Source: Natronococcus sp. AD-5 (GTDB lineage: Archaea; Halobacteriota; Halobacteria; Halobacteriales; Natrialbaceae). Taken from it: a stretch of DNA of 64,000 nucleotides. The stretch lies in NCBI RefSeq assembly GCF_030734285.1, contig NZ_CP132294.1, positions 1,302,001 to 1,366,000 on the forward strand, given 5' to 3'. Under the pieces are notes generated by a model that was given only the letters and a program-made list of their open reading frames with translations, was not told the DNA's origin and ran no database searches. Both the position numbers and the translations under genes were made by a program. Below are positions 54,667 to 63,597 of this stretch, in pieces; within the stretch, counting starts at the first letter, position 1, and each line of letters begins with the position of its first letter.

Positions 54667-54996
54667 TCAGAACGACTCGTTCGGCCACTCCCGCCGTTCG
54701 CCGAGCGCCGGCGGCGTCCGATCGCTGTACCCTTTCCGCCCGATCGCCCGGTCGCTGACGGTGTTGAAGATGGCCATCCGTGCCTCGGCGGCCGACTCGA
54801 GGTTTTCGTCCGGCATCAGCTCGAACAGTTCTCGAAGCGTCTGTTCCCCGTTAGGGAGCCCGAGTACGGCGTTCCCGTACGTGTCGACCAGTTCGGCGCA
54901 CGTCGCCGGATACTTGTGCTCCTCGAGTTCCTGGGCGAGTGGACCGAAGTCGATGCCGAGTTCTCGCGTTCGACTGCTCACGTTTGGTCCGGTCAT
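54667..54996 (-). CDS. DUF5789 family protein
   Basis: A 109-residue halophile protein. LGIDFGPLAQELEEHKYPATCAELVDTYG, in part, and EQTLRELFELMPDENLESAAEAR match the DUF5789 pattern as I recall it. No membrane segment. Function unknown. Confidence 0.78.
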   Translation of the reverse strand: MTGPNVSSRTRELGIDFGPLAQELEEHKYPATCAELVDTYGNAVLGLPNGEQTLRELFELMPDENLESAAEARMAIFNTVSDRAIGRKGYSDRTPPALGERREWPNESF

Positions 54997-55320
54997 CGCA
55001 TGCTAGTCCGCCGCGACCGGCATAAAGGCCGGTCGTGGTTTCACCGCCGTTTTCCCATCCGCGGCGTCGTAGGCGCTTTCTCGAGTTCGGTTTGAGGGCG
55101 GTTACCGATCTCAGTGTCCGATTAGCGCTTGCCTGCTCTCGAGAGACACGGTGCTCGTCGAAGGCGTTTGCCGAAGAAGTGCGCTGGCTGGGATTTGAAC
55201 CACGCCCAGACGTGCTCGCTGCGCTGCGCGCCACTAGTCTGATTCAAATCCAGAGCGATTTCTCCGAACACGGGTGCTCGCGTCGCTGCGCGACGCTCGC
55301 GATGTTGTATTCGAGAGAAG
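54997..55320. other. gene-free region with a 3' tRNA fragment
   Basis: About 320 bp. It contains the partial tRNA copy at 55180-55202 and part of the tandem repeat that runs to 55834. No gene seen. Confidence 0.6.
55180..55202 (-). pseudogene. 3' fragment of tRNA-Gly (copy 1)
   Basis: It matches the discriminator base, the 3' acceptor strand and most of the T arm of the intact tRNA-Gly, then diverges. A near-complement (TTCAAATCCAG) follows about 50 nt later and could pair with it. Confidence 0.7.
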
Positions 55321-55391
55321 TGCGCTGGCTGGGATTTGAACCCAGGTTGTGACCATGGCAAGGTCACGTGATACCACTACACTACCAGCGC
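55321..55391 (-). tRNA. tRNA-Gly (GCC)
   Basis: A 71-nt tRNA. The acceptor stem GCGCTGG pairs with CCAGCGC, the anticodon loop is CTTGCCA (anticodon GCC), and the T arm is CTGGGTTCAAATCCCAG. Discriminator A. No CCA is encoded. A TATA box (tgtataagg on the plus strand, 55422-55430) lies 31-39 nt upstream. Confidence 0.95.
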
Positions 55392-55834
55392 CCTATTGCA
55401 CTCTCACGTATCTCGAGTGACTGTATAAGGGTTGCGAATCGTTTGATTCGGGTTCGGCGGTCCCGCCGCTCACGAGCGGACTGGACGAAAGAGGTGCACT
55501 GACCGGTATCCGAATCGCGCTCGAGAACCTGTTTGCTTCGTTCGCCGGAGTTGGTCGCCGAAGAAGCGTGCCGGATAGGATTTGGACCACGGTCAAACGG
55601 TCCCCTCACTCCGCTCGACGCTGCGACTGGCCCGATTCGAACCCGAGAACGATTTCTTCGAACACGGATACGCGCACCGCTCGTGATGTTGTGTTCGGAG
55701 AAGTGCGCTGGCTGGGATTTGAACCACGTCCAGACGTGCTCGCTGCGCTGTGCGCGACTGGTCTGATTCAAACCCAGGAACGATTTTCGCTGAACAGACG
55801 ACTCGCTCCGCTCGCCATCGTTGTTCAGTGAAAA
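55392..55834. repeat. spacer of degenerate tRNA-containing repeats
   Basis: The ~440 bp between the two tRNA genes hold two repeat units resembling 55180-55320. One, from about 55568, has a strongly decayed tRNA fragment; the next, from 55704, has an intact 3' fragment. Blocks such as cgatttct-cgaacacgg and gatgttgt-ttcg-gag recur. Confidence 0.6.
55704..55726 (-). pseudogene. 3' fragment of tRNA-Gly (copy 2)
   Basis: Same T-arm and acceptor fragment as at 55180, followed by the same block (ccagacgtgctcgctgcgct). It lies about 110 nt beyond the 3' end of the second tRNA gene. Confidence 0.7.
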
Positions 55835-55905
55835 TGCGCTGGCTGGGATTTGAACCCAGGTTGTGACCATGGCAAGGTCACGTGATACCACTACACTACC
55901 AGCGC
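55835..55905 (-). tRNA. tRNA-Gly (GCC), second copy
   Basis: Identical in its 71 nt to the copy at 55321-55391. The upstream flank is also conserved for about 50 bp, including the TATA box tgtataagg at 55936-55944, so promoter and gene were duplicated together. Confidence 0.95.
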
Positions 55906-56211
55906 CCTATTGCACTCTCACGTATCTCTGGTAGCTGTATAAGGATTGCGAATCGGACCGGATGTGTATCGCGCCGCCGTACCACACATTGGTACCGTCC
56001 GCTGCTCCGTCTTATGTGTGTGCGCGCGGAGCGCGGCGCGAGCATCCCACAGAAACACGTTAGTAGTGGTGACACTGCTACTCGAGAAACTGTATGCGTC
56101 GAATTCTCACCTGTGAGGCGTTCACAGCCGGGATCGAATCCGCTACCCTTTTAAGACCTTGTCGGCAAAACATCGCTACAGTCTAGTGACGCGGCGCCGA
56201 AGCGTCACGGC
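55906..56211. other. spacer between tRNA-Gly and the ribosomal protein cluster
   Basis: About 306 bp. It contains the tRNA promoter at its left end and a TATA-like cttttaag near 56149-56156. A 7-bp perfect hairpin sits just before the start of the next gene. No gene seen. Confidence 0.5.
56186..56208 (+). promoter_or_regulatory. leader hairpin ahead of the SPOUT gene
   Basis: GTGACGC (56186-56192) and GCGTCAC (56202-56208) form a perfect 7-bp stem with a 9-nt loop, ending 3 nt before the ATG at 56212. In RNA it would hide the start region, so it may control translation. Confidence 0.5.
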
Positions 56212-57087
56212 ATGACCGTCAGCGTGCTCGTGCCGTCGTCGCTCACCCGAGAAGCCGAGGACAAACGCGAGGCAACTCGCAAACTCGGATACGTCGCCCG
56301 CGCGGCGACGATCTTCCGGGCAGACCGCCTCGTCGTCTTCCCCGATCGGGAAGGCGAACGCGGGCGATTCGACGGCGGGTTCGTACAAACCGTCTTACGG
56401 TACGCCGCAACGCCACCCTACCTCCGAAACGAGGTGTGGGGGATGCGGGACGAACTGGAGTACGCGGGCATCTTGCCGCCGCTCCGCGCCGCGTCGCAGA
56501 CCGGCTCCGGATCAGACGGTTCGGGGTCGTTAAGACAAGGAATCGTGACCGAGGTCGGACCTGAAGGGCGCGTCCGGGTCAATTGCGGCTTGCAACACCC
56601 GATCTCCCTCAACGTGCCGTCGAAAATGACGGCCGAGGAGGGTGAGCGCGTGACCGTCAGGATCTCTTCGCGACGACCGGTTCGGGCGAAGCTCGTCGAC
56701 GAACCCCTCCCGGGGCTCTCCGTCGAGCGGACGAACCTACAGGCGGCGCTCGGCCGTGAGGACGCCGGCGTCCGTATCGCAGCCTCCCGATTCGGTGCTG
56801 AACTCACCGTCGGGCGGCTCGGGACGCTGGCCGGACGACCCGAACGCGACGGGATGACCGTCGCGTTCGGGTCGCCCGAGAGAGGGCTGCCGGACATCCT
56901 CGGAATGGACGAGGAGACCGTCGACGCGCTGTCCCGTTGGGACCGCGACGACGGTGACGGAGTCGAACCCACAGCCGATCCGGGGTTCGACCTCTGGCTG
57001 AATACGGTTCCGGACCAGGGAAGCGAGGTCGTGCGAACGGAAGAGGCTCTGTTCGCCACCCTCGCTCCCCTCTCACTCAGAGAGTGA
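56212..57087 (+). CDS. SPOUT-class RNA methyltransferase (COG2106)
   Basis: A 291-residue putative RNA uridine-N3 methyltransferase. MTVSVLVPSSLTREAEDKRE opens the SPOUT fold. An OB-like insertion (GIVTEVGPEGRVRVNCGLQH) occupies the middle, and the C-terminal knot has VAFGSPERGLPDIL and DLWLNTVPDQGSEVVRTEEAL. This gene commonly precedes rpl3 in archaea. It starts the ribosomal protein operon and ends 4 nt before rpl3. Confidence 0.88.
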   Translation: MTVSVLVPSSLTREAEDKREATRKLGYVARAATIFRADRLVVFPDREGERGRFDGGFVQTVLRYAATPPYLRNEVWGMRDELEYAGILPPLRAASQTGSGSDGSGSLRQGIVTEVGPEGRVRVNCGLQHPISLNVPSKMTAEEGERVTVRISSRRPVRAKLVDEPLPGLSVERTNLQAALGREDAGVRIAASRFGAELTVGRLGTLAGRPERDGMTVAFGSPERGLPDILGMDEETVDALSRWDRDDGDGVEPTADPGFDLWLNTVPDQGSEVVRTEEALFATLAPLSLRE

Positions 57088-57091
57088 TAGA

Positions 57092-58111
57092 ATGCCACAA
57101 TCAAACGCACCACGCAAAGGCTCACTCGGGTTCGGCCCACGAAAGCGTGCGACCAGCGAGGTCCCGCGCTTCAATTCGTGGCCGGACGACGACGGACAGC
57201 CGACGCTCCAGGGCTTCGCGGGCTACAAGGCCGGCATGACCCACGTCGTGATGGTCGACGACAAAGCGAACTCGCCGACCGAGGGGATGGAAGAGACCGT
57301 CCCCGTGACGATCGTGGAGACGCCGCCGATGCGCGCGGTCGCCCTGCGTGCGTACGAAGACACGCCGTACGGAATGAAGCCGATCACCGAGGTCTGGACC
57401 GACGAGTTCGTTCCCGAACTCGATCGCGTCCTGGATCTCCCCGGTGACGACTACGACACCGACGCGGCCGCGGACGAACTCCGCGGACTCCTCGAGGAGG
57501 GCCGCGTCGCCGACGTTCGCGTCATCACGCACACGGTTCCCGGATCCGTTCCCTCGGTTCCGAAGAAGAAACCGGACGTGATGGAGACGCGCGTCGGCGG
57601 CGGCTCGATCGAGGATCGCGTCGACTTCGCGCTTGACCTGATCGCCGAGGGCGGCGAGCACGTCATGAACGACGTGTTCCGCGCCGGCGAGTACGTCGAC
57701 GCGAGCGGCGTCACGAAAGGGAAAGGTACCCAGGGCCCCGTCAAGCGGTGGGGCGTCCAGAAACGCAAGGGCAAGCACGCCCGGCAGGGCTGGCGCCGCC
57801 GCATCGGCAACCTCGGTCCCTGGAACCCGTCCCGCGTCCGCTCGACGGTCCCCCAGCAGGGGCAGACCGGCTACCACCAGCGGACGGAACTGAACAAGCG
57901 CCTCGTCGACATCGGCGACGGCGCCGACGCGACGGTCGACGGCGGCTTCGTCAACTACGGCGAAGTCGACGGACCGCACGCGTTGATCAAGGGCTCGCTC
58001 CCCGGGCCGAACAAGCGCCTCGTGCGCTTCCGCCCGGCGATCCGACCCGGAGACCAGCCGCGCCTCGATCCCGAGGTCCGGTTCGTCTCCACCGCATCCA
58101 ACCAGGGCTGA
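57092..58111 (+). CDS. rpl3: ribosomal protein L3 (uL3)
   Basis: A 339-residue large-subunit protein near the peptidyl transferase centre. PQSNAPRKGSLGFGPRKRA is the archaeal N-terminus, and VTKGKGTQGPVKRWGVQKRKGKHARQGW in parts is the core loop. Length is normal for archaea. Confidence 0.98.
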   Translation: MPQSNAPRKGSLGFGPRKRATSEVPRFNSWPDDDGQPTLQGFAGYKAGMTHVVMVDDKANSPTEGMEETVPVTIVETPPMRAVALRAYEDTPYGMKPITEVWTDEFVPELDRVLDLPGDDYDTDAAADELRGLLEEGRVADVRVITHTVPGSVPSVPKKKPDVMETRVGGGSIEDRVDFALDLIAEGGEHVMNDVFRAGEYVDASGVTKGKGTQGPVKRWGVQKRKGKHARQGWRRRIGNLGPWNPSRVRSTVPQQGQTGYHQRTELNKRLVDIGDGADATVDGGFVNYGEVDGPHALIKGSLPGPNKRLVRFRPAIRPGDQPRLDPEVRFVSTASNQG

Positions 58112-58117
58112 TAGCAT

Positions 58118-58870
58118 ATGGAAGCAACAGTACGCGACCTGGACGGCACGGACGCGGGCTCGATCGAGCTCCCGGCGGTCTTCGATACGCAGTACCGCCC
58201 GGACCTGATCGCTCGCGCCGTCCGCGTCGCCCAGGCAAACCGAAAACAGGACTACGGCGCCGACGAGTTCGCCGGCATGCGAACGCCGGCCGAATCGTTC
58301 GGCAGCGGCCGAGGGATGGCCCACGTTCCGCGACAGAACGGACGCGGTCGCCGCGTTCCCCAGACCGTCAAGGGACGCAAGGCCCACCCGCCGAAAGCCG
58401 AGAAGGACTGGTCCGAATCGATCAACACGAAAGAGAAGAAACTGGCCGTTCGCAGCGCGATCGCTGCGACGACCGACGCCGAACTCGTCGCCGAGCGCGG
58501 CCACGCGTTCGACGGCGACGCCGAGATTCCGGTCGTCGTCTCCGACGAGTTCGAAGACCTCCGGAAGACGAAGGAAGTCGTCGAGTTCCTCGAGGCAGCC
58601 GGCCTCGCGGACGACGTCGAACGCGCAGACGAGGGTCGCAGCGTCCGCTCGGGTCGCGGGAAGACCCGCGGACGCAAGTACAAGCAGCCCAAGTCGATCC
58701 TCTTCGTCACCTCGAGCGAGAACGGTCCGTCCCGTGCGGCCCGCAACCTCGCCGGCGCGGACGTCACGACGGCCGCGGAGGTCAACGCGGAAGACCTCGC
58801 GCCGGGCGCTCAGCCCGGCCGGCTGACCGTCTGGACCGAAAGCGCACTCGAGGAGGTGGCCGACCGATGA
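58118..58870 (+). CDS. rpl4: ribosomal protein L4 (uL4)
   Basis: A 250-residue L4. It begins MEATVRDLDGTDAGSIELP, and the long tunnel loop includes GRGMAHVPRQNGRGRRVPQT. The stop overlaps the L23 start by 4 nt (ATGA), so translation is coupled. Confidence 0.97.
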   Translation: MEATVRDLDGTDAGSIELPAVFDTQYRPDLIARAVRVAQANRKQDYGADEFAGMRTPAESFGSGRGMAHVPRQNGRGRRVPQTVKGRKAHPPKAEKDWSESINTKEKKLAVRSAIAATTDAELVAERGHAFDGDAEIPVVVSDEFEDLRKTKEVVEFLEAAGLADDVERADEGRSVRSGRGKTRGRKYKQPKSILFVTSSENGPSRAARNLAGADVTTAAEVNAEDLAPGAQPGRLTVWTESALEEVADR

Positions 58871-59121
58871 GCGGACACATCGAACACCCGCTCGTGACGG
58901 AGAAGGCGATGAACGACATGGACTTCGAGAACAAGCTCCAGTTCGTCGTCAGCCCGGACGCCACCAAACCCGAGATTCGGGACGAAGTCGAGGAGCGCTT
59001 CGAGGTCTCGGTCGACGACGTCAACACGCAAGTGACGATGAAGGGTAAGAAGAAAGCAACCGTCAAACTGTCCGAGGACGACGACGCACAGGAAGTCGCC
59101 TCGCGTATCGGGGTGTTCTGA
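58867..59121 (+). CDS. rpl23: ribosomal protein L23 (uL23)
   Basis: An 84-residue L23 at the exit of the ribosome tunnel. It starts HIEHPLVTEKAMNDMDF and has KNKLQFVV-like (here ENKLQFVV) and VNTQVTMKGKKKATVKL. ATG at 58867 overlaps the L4 stop; the frame is open far upstream as antisense-like noise. Confidence 0.97.
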   Translation: MSGHIEHPLVTEKAMNDMDFENKLQFVVSPDATKPEIRDEVEERFEVSVDDVNTQVTMKGKKKATVKLSEDDDAQEVASRIGVF

Positions 59122-59123
59122 CG

Positions 59124-59846
59124 ATGGGACGACGCATTCTCGGACAACGACGCGGTCGCGGTACCTCGACGTTCCGCGCCCCGTCGCACCGGTACAAGGC
59201 GAAGCTCGATCACAAGAAAGAGGAGGACGACGACGTCGTCCGCGGGACGGTCGTGGACATCGAACACGACCCCGCCCGCTCGGCGCCCGTCGCCGCCATT
59301 GAGTTCGAGGACGGCGACCAGCGACTCGTGCTGGCGCCCGAAGGGATCACGGTCGGCGAAGAGATTCAGGTCGGCGTCAGCGCGGAGATCAAGCCCGGCA
59401 ACACGCTCCCGCTCGCGGAGATCCCCGAGGGAGTGCCGGTCTGTAACGTCGAAGCCAACCCCGGCGACGGCGGCCGATTCGCTCGCGCCTCGGGTGTCAA
59501 CGCGGACCTGATCACCCACGACCGCAACGCCGCGGTCATCCAGCTGCCGAGCGGCGAAGTCAAGCGCCTCGATCCGCAGTGTCGCGCCACCATCGGCGTC
59601 GTCGCCGGTGGCGGTCGCACGGAGAAGCCGATGGTCAAGGCGGGGAACAAGTATCACAAGATGAAGGCACGGGGCACAAAATGGCCTCGCGTCCGTGGTG
59701 TGGCGATGAACGCCGTCGACCACCCGTTCGGTGGCGGCGGCCGCCAGCACCCCGGCAAACCCAAGTCCGTCTCGCGGGACGCCCCGCCGGGACGGAAGGT
59801 GGGTGACATCTCCTCGCGTCGCACCGGCCGAGGTGGAAACAAATGA
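59124..59846 (+). CDS. rpl2: ribosomal protein L2 (uL2)
   Basis: A 240-residue L2 that helps form the peptidyl transferase centre. [20 protein letters not shown] is the archaeal start, and [20 protein letters not shown] holds the conserved His-Pro-Gly-Gly loop. It overlaps rps19 by 4 nt. Confidence 0.98.
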   Translation: MGRRILGQRRGRGTSTFRAPSHRYKAKLDHKKEEDDDVVRGTVVDIEHDPARSAPVAAIEFEDGDQRLVLAPEGITVGEEIQVGVSAEIKPGNTLPLAEIPEGVPVCNVEANPGDGGRFARASGVNADLITHDRNAAVIQLPSGEVKRLDPQCRATIGVVAGGGRTEKPMVKAGNKYHKMKARGTKWPRVRGVAMNAVDHPFGGGGRQHPGKPKSVSRDAPPGRKVGDISSRRTGRGGNK

Positions 59847-60265
59847 GTCAGGAGTACCGAACCGGCCGCGAAGGTGAGTTCACCTACCGCGGCCACACGC
59901 TCGAAGAGCTGCAGGATCTGGAGCTCGACGAGGTTGCGGAACTGCTGCCCGCTCGCAAGCGGCGAAGTATCAAGCGCGGACTCTCCGTCGAGAAGCAGAA
60001 GCTGCTCGAGGAGGCCCGCGAGAAGGGCGAGGAAGAGACCGCCAACGCGCCGATCCGCACGCACCTGCGCGACATGCCGGTGCTGCCGGAGTTCGTCGGA
60101 CTGACCTTCGAGGTCTACAACGGACAGTCATTCGAGCGCGTGCGCGTCGAACCCGAGATGATCGGACACTATCTCGGCGAGTTCCAGCTGACCCGGACGT
60201 CCGTCGAACACGGACAGGCCGGTATCGGCGCGACTCGATCCTCGAAGTTCGTCCCACTGAAGTGA
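59843..60265 (+). CDS. rps19: ribosomal protein S19 (uS19)
   Basis: A 140-residue S19. The N-terminal archaeal extension ([18 protein letters not shown]) precedes the core with [21 protein letters not shown] in part and [12 protein letters not shown]. It overlaps the end of rpl2. Confidence 0.97.
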   Translation: MSQEYRTGREGEFTYRGHTLEELQDLELDEVAELLPARKRRSIKRGLSVEKQKLLEEAREKGEEETANAPIRTHLRDMPVLPEFVGLTFEVYNGQSFERVRVEPEMIGHYLGEFQLTRTSVEHGQAGIGATRSSKFVPLK

Positions 60266-60272
60266 TCCACGC

Positions 60273-60755
60273 ATGGGAATCAACTACTCAGTCGACGCGG
60301 ATCCGGACACGACCGCGAAAGCGATGCTCCGGGAGCGTCACATGAGCCACAAGCACAGCAAGGAGGTCGCCCGCGAGATCAAGGGGCGAACCGTCGCGGA
60401 CGCCCAGGCGTACCTCCAGGACGTCATCGACGAAGAACAGTCGGTCCCGTTCAAGTCGCACAACACCGGCGCCGGCCACCGGTCCGACGTCGACGGCTGG
60501 GACGCCGGCAAGTACCCCGAGAAGGTCTCGGAGGAGTTCCTCGACCTGCTCGAGAACGTCGCGGCGAACGCGGACCACCAGGGCTTCGACGGCGAGGCGA
60601 TGGAGATCGTCCACGTCGCCGCCCACAAGGTCGGCGAATCGGTCGGTCGCAAACCCCGCGCGATGGGGCGTGCGACCGCCTGGAACACGCCGGAGGTCGA
60701 CGTCGAGATCGTCGTCGCAGAACCGGACGAGGACGAGACGGAGGATGAGAACTAA
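60273..60755 (+). CDS. rpl22: ribosomal protein L22 (uL22)
   Basis: A 160-residue L22. It begins MGINYSVDADPDTTAKAML, and the tunnel beta-hairpin region includes GRKPRAMGRATAWNTPEVDV. The C-terminus is strongly acidic, as is usual in halophiles. Its last base is shared with the rps3 start. Confidence 0.97.
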   Translation: MGINYSVDADPDTTAKAMLRERHMSHKHSKEVAREIKGRTVADAQAYLQDVIDEEQSVPFKSHNTGAGHRSDVDGWDAGKYPEKVSEEFLDLLENVAANADHQGFDGEAMEIVHVAAHKVGESVGRKPRAMGRATAWNTPEVDVEIVVAEPDEDETEDEN

Positions 60756-61699
60756 TGGCTGACGAACACCAATTCATCGAAAACGGCCTGCAGCGGTCCC
60801 AGATCGACGAGTTCTTCGAAGAAGAGCTCGGCCGCGCGGGCTACGGTGGTATGGACGTCGCCAAGACGCCGATGGGAACCCAGATCGTCCTCAAGGCCGA
60901 GAAGCCGGGGATGGTCATCGGCAAAGGCGGCGAGAACATCCGAAAGGTCACGTCGGCCTTAGAGGAGAAGTTCAACCTCGAGGACCCGCAGATCGACGTA
61001 CAGGAGGTCGACGAACCCGACCTCAACGCGCGGATCGTCGCCGACCGACTGGCGAACGCGCTCGAGCGCGGCTGGTACTTCCGGAAGGCCGGTCACACGA
61101 CGATCGACCGGATCATGGAATCCGGCGCGCTCGGCGCCGAGATCGTCCTCTCCGGGAAGGTCACCGGCGCCCGTTCGCGCGTCGAGAAGTTCAACCGCGG
61201 CTACATCAAACACAACGGCGAGCCCGCGGAGGAGATCGTCGACGAGGGACAGGCGACCGCCGTCATGAAGCTCGGCACGATCGGGGTCACGGTGAAAATC
61301 ATCCCGCCGAACGCCGAACTCCCCGACGACTTCGGCGTTCACGAGGACATGGACCCCGAGGAACTCGTCCCCGACGCCGTCGAGGCCAACGAGGCCGAGG
61401 GCGTCGAGGAGCTGCTCGAGGGCGAACCGGAGGAGGCCGAAGCCGCCGACTCCGGCGCCGAAGCGCCCGCCGAGGACGCCGTCGAGCCCGACCACGAGCT
61501 CGAGGAGGACGTCGAGGAGGTCATCGAAGAGGAAGTCGACGCCGGCGAAGACGAGGAAGAAGTCGAGATCCCCGACGACTCGCCGGTCGAGGAGGACCTC
61601 GACGAGCTCGAGGAGGACGTCGAAGCGGAAGCCGAGGAGCTCGTCGCCGAGATGGACGACGAATCCGAAGCTGACGAAGACGAGGGAGGTGACGCCTGA
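60755..61699 (+). CDS. rps3: ribosomal protein S3 (uS3), with long acidic tail
   Basis: A 314-residue S3. The KH domain has [20 protein letters not shown], and the core ends near residue 205. The last ~100 residues are almost all Glu, Asp and Ala, a halophile-type extension that roughly doubles the negative charge. It shares single bases with rpl22 and rpl29 at both ends. Confidence 0.97.
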   Translation: MADEHQFIENGLQRSQIDEFFEEELGRAGYGGMDVAKTPMGTQIVLKAEKPGMVIGKGGENIRKVTSALEEKFNLEDPQIDVQEVDEPDLNARIVADRLANALERGWYFRKAGHTTIDRIMESGALGAEIVLSGKVTGARSRVEKFNRGYIKHNGEPAEEIVDEGQATAVMKLGTIGVTVKIIPPNAELPDDFGVHEDMDPEELVPDAVEANEAEGVEELLEGEPEEAEAADSGAEAPAEDAVEPDHELEEDVEEVIEEEVDAGEDEEEVEIPDDSPVEEDLDELEEDVEAEAEELVAEMDDESEADEDEGGDA

Positions 61700-61914
61700 T
61701 GGCGATCCTCCACGTCGAAGAGATCCGCGACATGACGCCCGCCGAGCGGGAGGAAGAGCTCGAAGAGCTCGAGACCGAACTGCTGAATCAGAAGTCCGTC
61801 CTCGCGGCCGGCGGTGCCCCGGAGAACCCGGGTCGCATCGGCGAACTCGGCCGCACCATCGCCCGGATCAAGACGATCCAGCGCGAGGAAGGCGACTTCG
61901 AAGACGAAGCGTAA
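61699..61914 (+). CDS. rpl29: ribosomal protein L29 (uL29)
   Basis: A 71-residue L29. [20 protein letters not shown] and [17 protein letters not shown] are the two helices of the family. ATG overlaps the S3 stop. Confidence 0.96.
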   Translation: MAILHVEEIRDMTPAEREEELEELETELLNQKSVLAAGGAPENPGRIGELGRTIARIKTIQREEGDFEDEA

Positions 61915-61919
61915 CACAG

Positions 61920-62384
61920 ATGCCACTGACACCCGAGACCCTGCCGCGACACGAACTCAACGGACTCCCGGTGCGAGTCGTCGAGAGCGACGACTCCGCC
62001 AGGGTCGGCCTCGAGGGGCGCGTCGTCATCGAGACGACGAACACCCTCTCGATAGAGGTTCGTGACGACGGCGAATCTCGGGTCGTCATGGTACCGAAAT
62101 CGGGCTCGACGTTCGAATTCGCGATCACAGATGACGCCGCCGACTCCACCAAGGAGTCGGGGACCGCGTCCAAACTGGCCGACACTCAACCCGGTGGGAC
62201 CGAGCAATCGGACGCACCGGACCGAGCCGGCGGCATCGCCGCCGGCTGTCGTGACGACGCCCCCCCGCGGGGCCGCCGTCGCGCCGCCGGCGAGGACGTG
62301 GCCTACGTTACGGTCGATGGCTCGCGACTGCTCTCACGACCCGCCCGACGCACGGAAACGAATGGTGATTCACCATGGCAATAG
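61920..62384 (+). CDS. rnp1: RNase P protein component 1 (Rpp29/Pop4)
   Basis: A 154-residue subunit of RNase P. The Sm-like barrel is seen as [21 protein letters not shown] and [13 protein letters not shown], with PKSGSTFEF. The second half contains a long Ala/Gly/Arg-rich insertion before the last strands ([18 protein letters not shown]), making it longer than most archaeal Rpp29. It sits between rpl29 and rps17, the usual archaeal place, and overlaps rps17 by 10 nt. Confidence 0.92.
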   Translation: MPLTPETLPRHELNGLPVRVVESDDSARVGLEGRVVIETTNTLSIEVRDDGESRVVMVPKSGSTFEFAITDDAADSTKESGTASKLADTQPGGTEQSDAPDRAGGIAAGCRDDAPPRGRRRAAGEDVAYVTVDGSRLLSRPARRTETNGDSPWQ

Positions 62385-62824
62385 GACTAGACGTTGAAAC
62401 CCCTCCGGAACCAGAGAACCCGGAGGAATACGACTACGAGAAGTGTCCGTTCTACGGCGAGCTCTCCGTTCGAGGTCAGATCCTCGAGGGGACCGTCGTC
62501 TCGACGGACATGGACAAGACCGTGGTCGTCGAACGAGAGTACGACGTGGCGGTTCCGAAGTACGACCGCCAGATGAAACGTCGCTCGCGCATCCCGGCTC
62601 ACGTGCCGGGCGTGCTCGAGCCGCTCTCGGTCGGTGACACGGTCAAGATCGCAGAGACCCGACCACTGTCGAAGACCAAATCGCACGTGGTCGTCGAAGT
62701 AACCGAAGAAGCGACTGCGGAGGACATCGCCGAGCTGACCCGCCAGGCCGAACCCGAGCGGGAGCTCTCGAGCGGCGACGTCACCGAAGGCGCAGAACCC
62801 GAAGCGACCGAGGGTGATCAGTGA
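62375..62824 (+). CDS. rps17: ribosomal protein S17 (uS17)
   Basis: A 149-residue S17. The OB-fold core has [20 protein letters not shown] and [14 protein letters not shown], with [20 protein letters not shown] in order. An acidic C-terminal tail of about 35 residues follows. It overlaps both neighbours slightly. Confidence 0.96.
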   Translation: MAIGLDVETPPEPENPEEYDYEKCPFYGELSVRGQILEGTVVSTDMDKTVVVEREYDVAVPKYDRQMKRRSRIPAHVPGVLEPLSVGDTVKIAETRPLSKTKSHVVVEVTEEATAEDIAELTRQAEPERELSSGDVTEGAEPEATEGDQ

Positions 62825-63222
62825 TGGAGGCGATGAAAGCCGACGTCACGCAGGGCCTCAAGAAGGGGTCGCTGGTCACGTGCGCCGACAACACCGGCGC
62901 GCGCGAACTGAAGATCATCAGCGTCTCGGGCTACCACGGCACCAAGAACCGCCAGCCGAAGGCGGGACTCGGTGACAAGGTGACCGTTTCGGTCACGAAG
63001 GGTACCCCCGAGATGCGCCGCCAGGTCCTCGAGGCCGTCGTCGTCCGCCAGCGGAAATCGATCCGCCGACCGGACGGCACCCGGCTGAAGTTCGAGGACA
63101 ACGCGGCGGTCATCATCGACGAGAACGAGGAGCCCCGCGGCACGGAGATCAAGGGGCCGATCGCCCGCGAGGTCGCAGAGCGCTTCGGAGCAATCGCGTC
63201 CACCGCGACGATGATCGTATAG
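62824..63222 (+). CDS. rpl14: ribosomal protein L14 (uL14)
   Basis: A 132-residue L14. [20 protein letters not shown] and [20 protein letters not shown] are the family signatures. The ATG at 62824 shares its first base with the S17 stop; a GTG at 62821 would add one residue. Confidence 0.97.
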   Translation: MEAMKADVTQGLKKGSLVTCADNTGARELKIISVSGYHGTKNRQPKAGLGDKVTVSVTKGTPEMRRQVLEAVVVRQRKSIRRPDGTRLKFEDNAAVIIDENEEPRGTEIKGPIAREVAERFGAIASTATMIV

Positions 63223-63225
63223 ACA

Positions 63226-63597
63226 ATGAGCGAACAACCACACAAACAGCGAACCCAGACGGAGCGTGCGCCGCTGCACAAGCGACAGAAGCAGCTGCAC
63301 GCGACGCTCTCCGACGAGCTCCGCGAGGAGTACGATACGCGCCGCACCCGCGTCAACGCGGGCGACACCGTCGAGGTTCTGCGCGGCGACCACGCCGGCA
63401 GCGAAGGCGAGGTCCTCCGCGCGATCCTCGAGGACGGCACGATCCACGTCGAGGACGTGACGGTCGAGACGGCCGACGGCGAAGAGGTGCCGCGGCCGCT
63501 CGACCCGTCGAACGTCCGCATCACGGAGCTCGACCTCGAGGACGAGCGTCGCGAGGCACGCCTCGAAGGCGACGCAGACGAAGGTGATAGCGAATGA
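63226..63597 (+). CDS. rpl24: ribosomal protein L24 (uL24)
   Basis: A 123-residue L24. The N-terminus is basic ([20 protein letters not shown]), and the KOW motif is [20 protein letters not shown]. The acidic tail is short. It overlaps rps4e by 4 nt. Confidence 0.97.
   Translation: MSEQPHKQRTQTERAPLHKRQKQLHATLSDELREEYDTRRTRVNAGDTVEVLRGDHAGSEGEVLRAILEDGTIHVEDVTVETADGEEVPRPLDPSNVRITELDLEDERREARLEGDADEGDSE

Noticed and set aside
55180-55202. Additional tRNA gene
   Set aside because: Only the T arm and 3' acceptor strand are present; D arm and anticodon arm are missing.
57122-58504. 460-codon minus-strand frame across rpl3 and rpl4
   Set aside because: Antisense shadow of highly conserved ribosomal protein genes.
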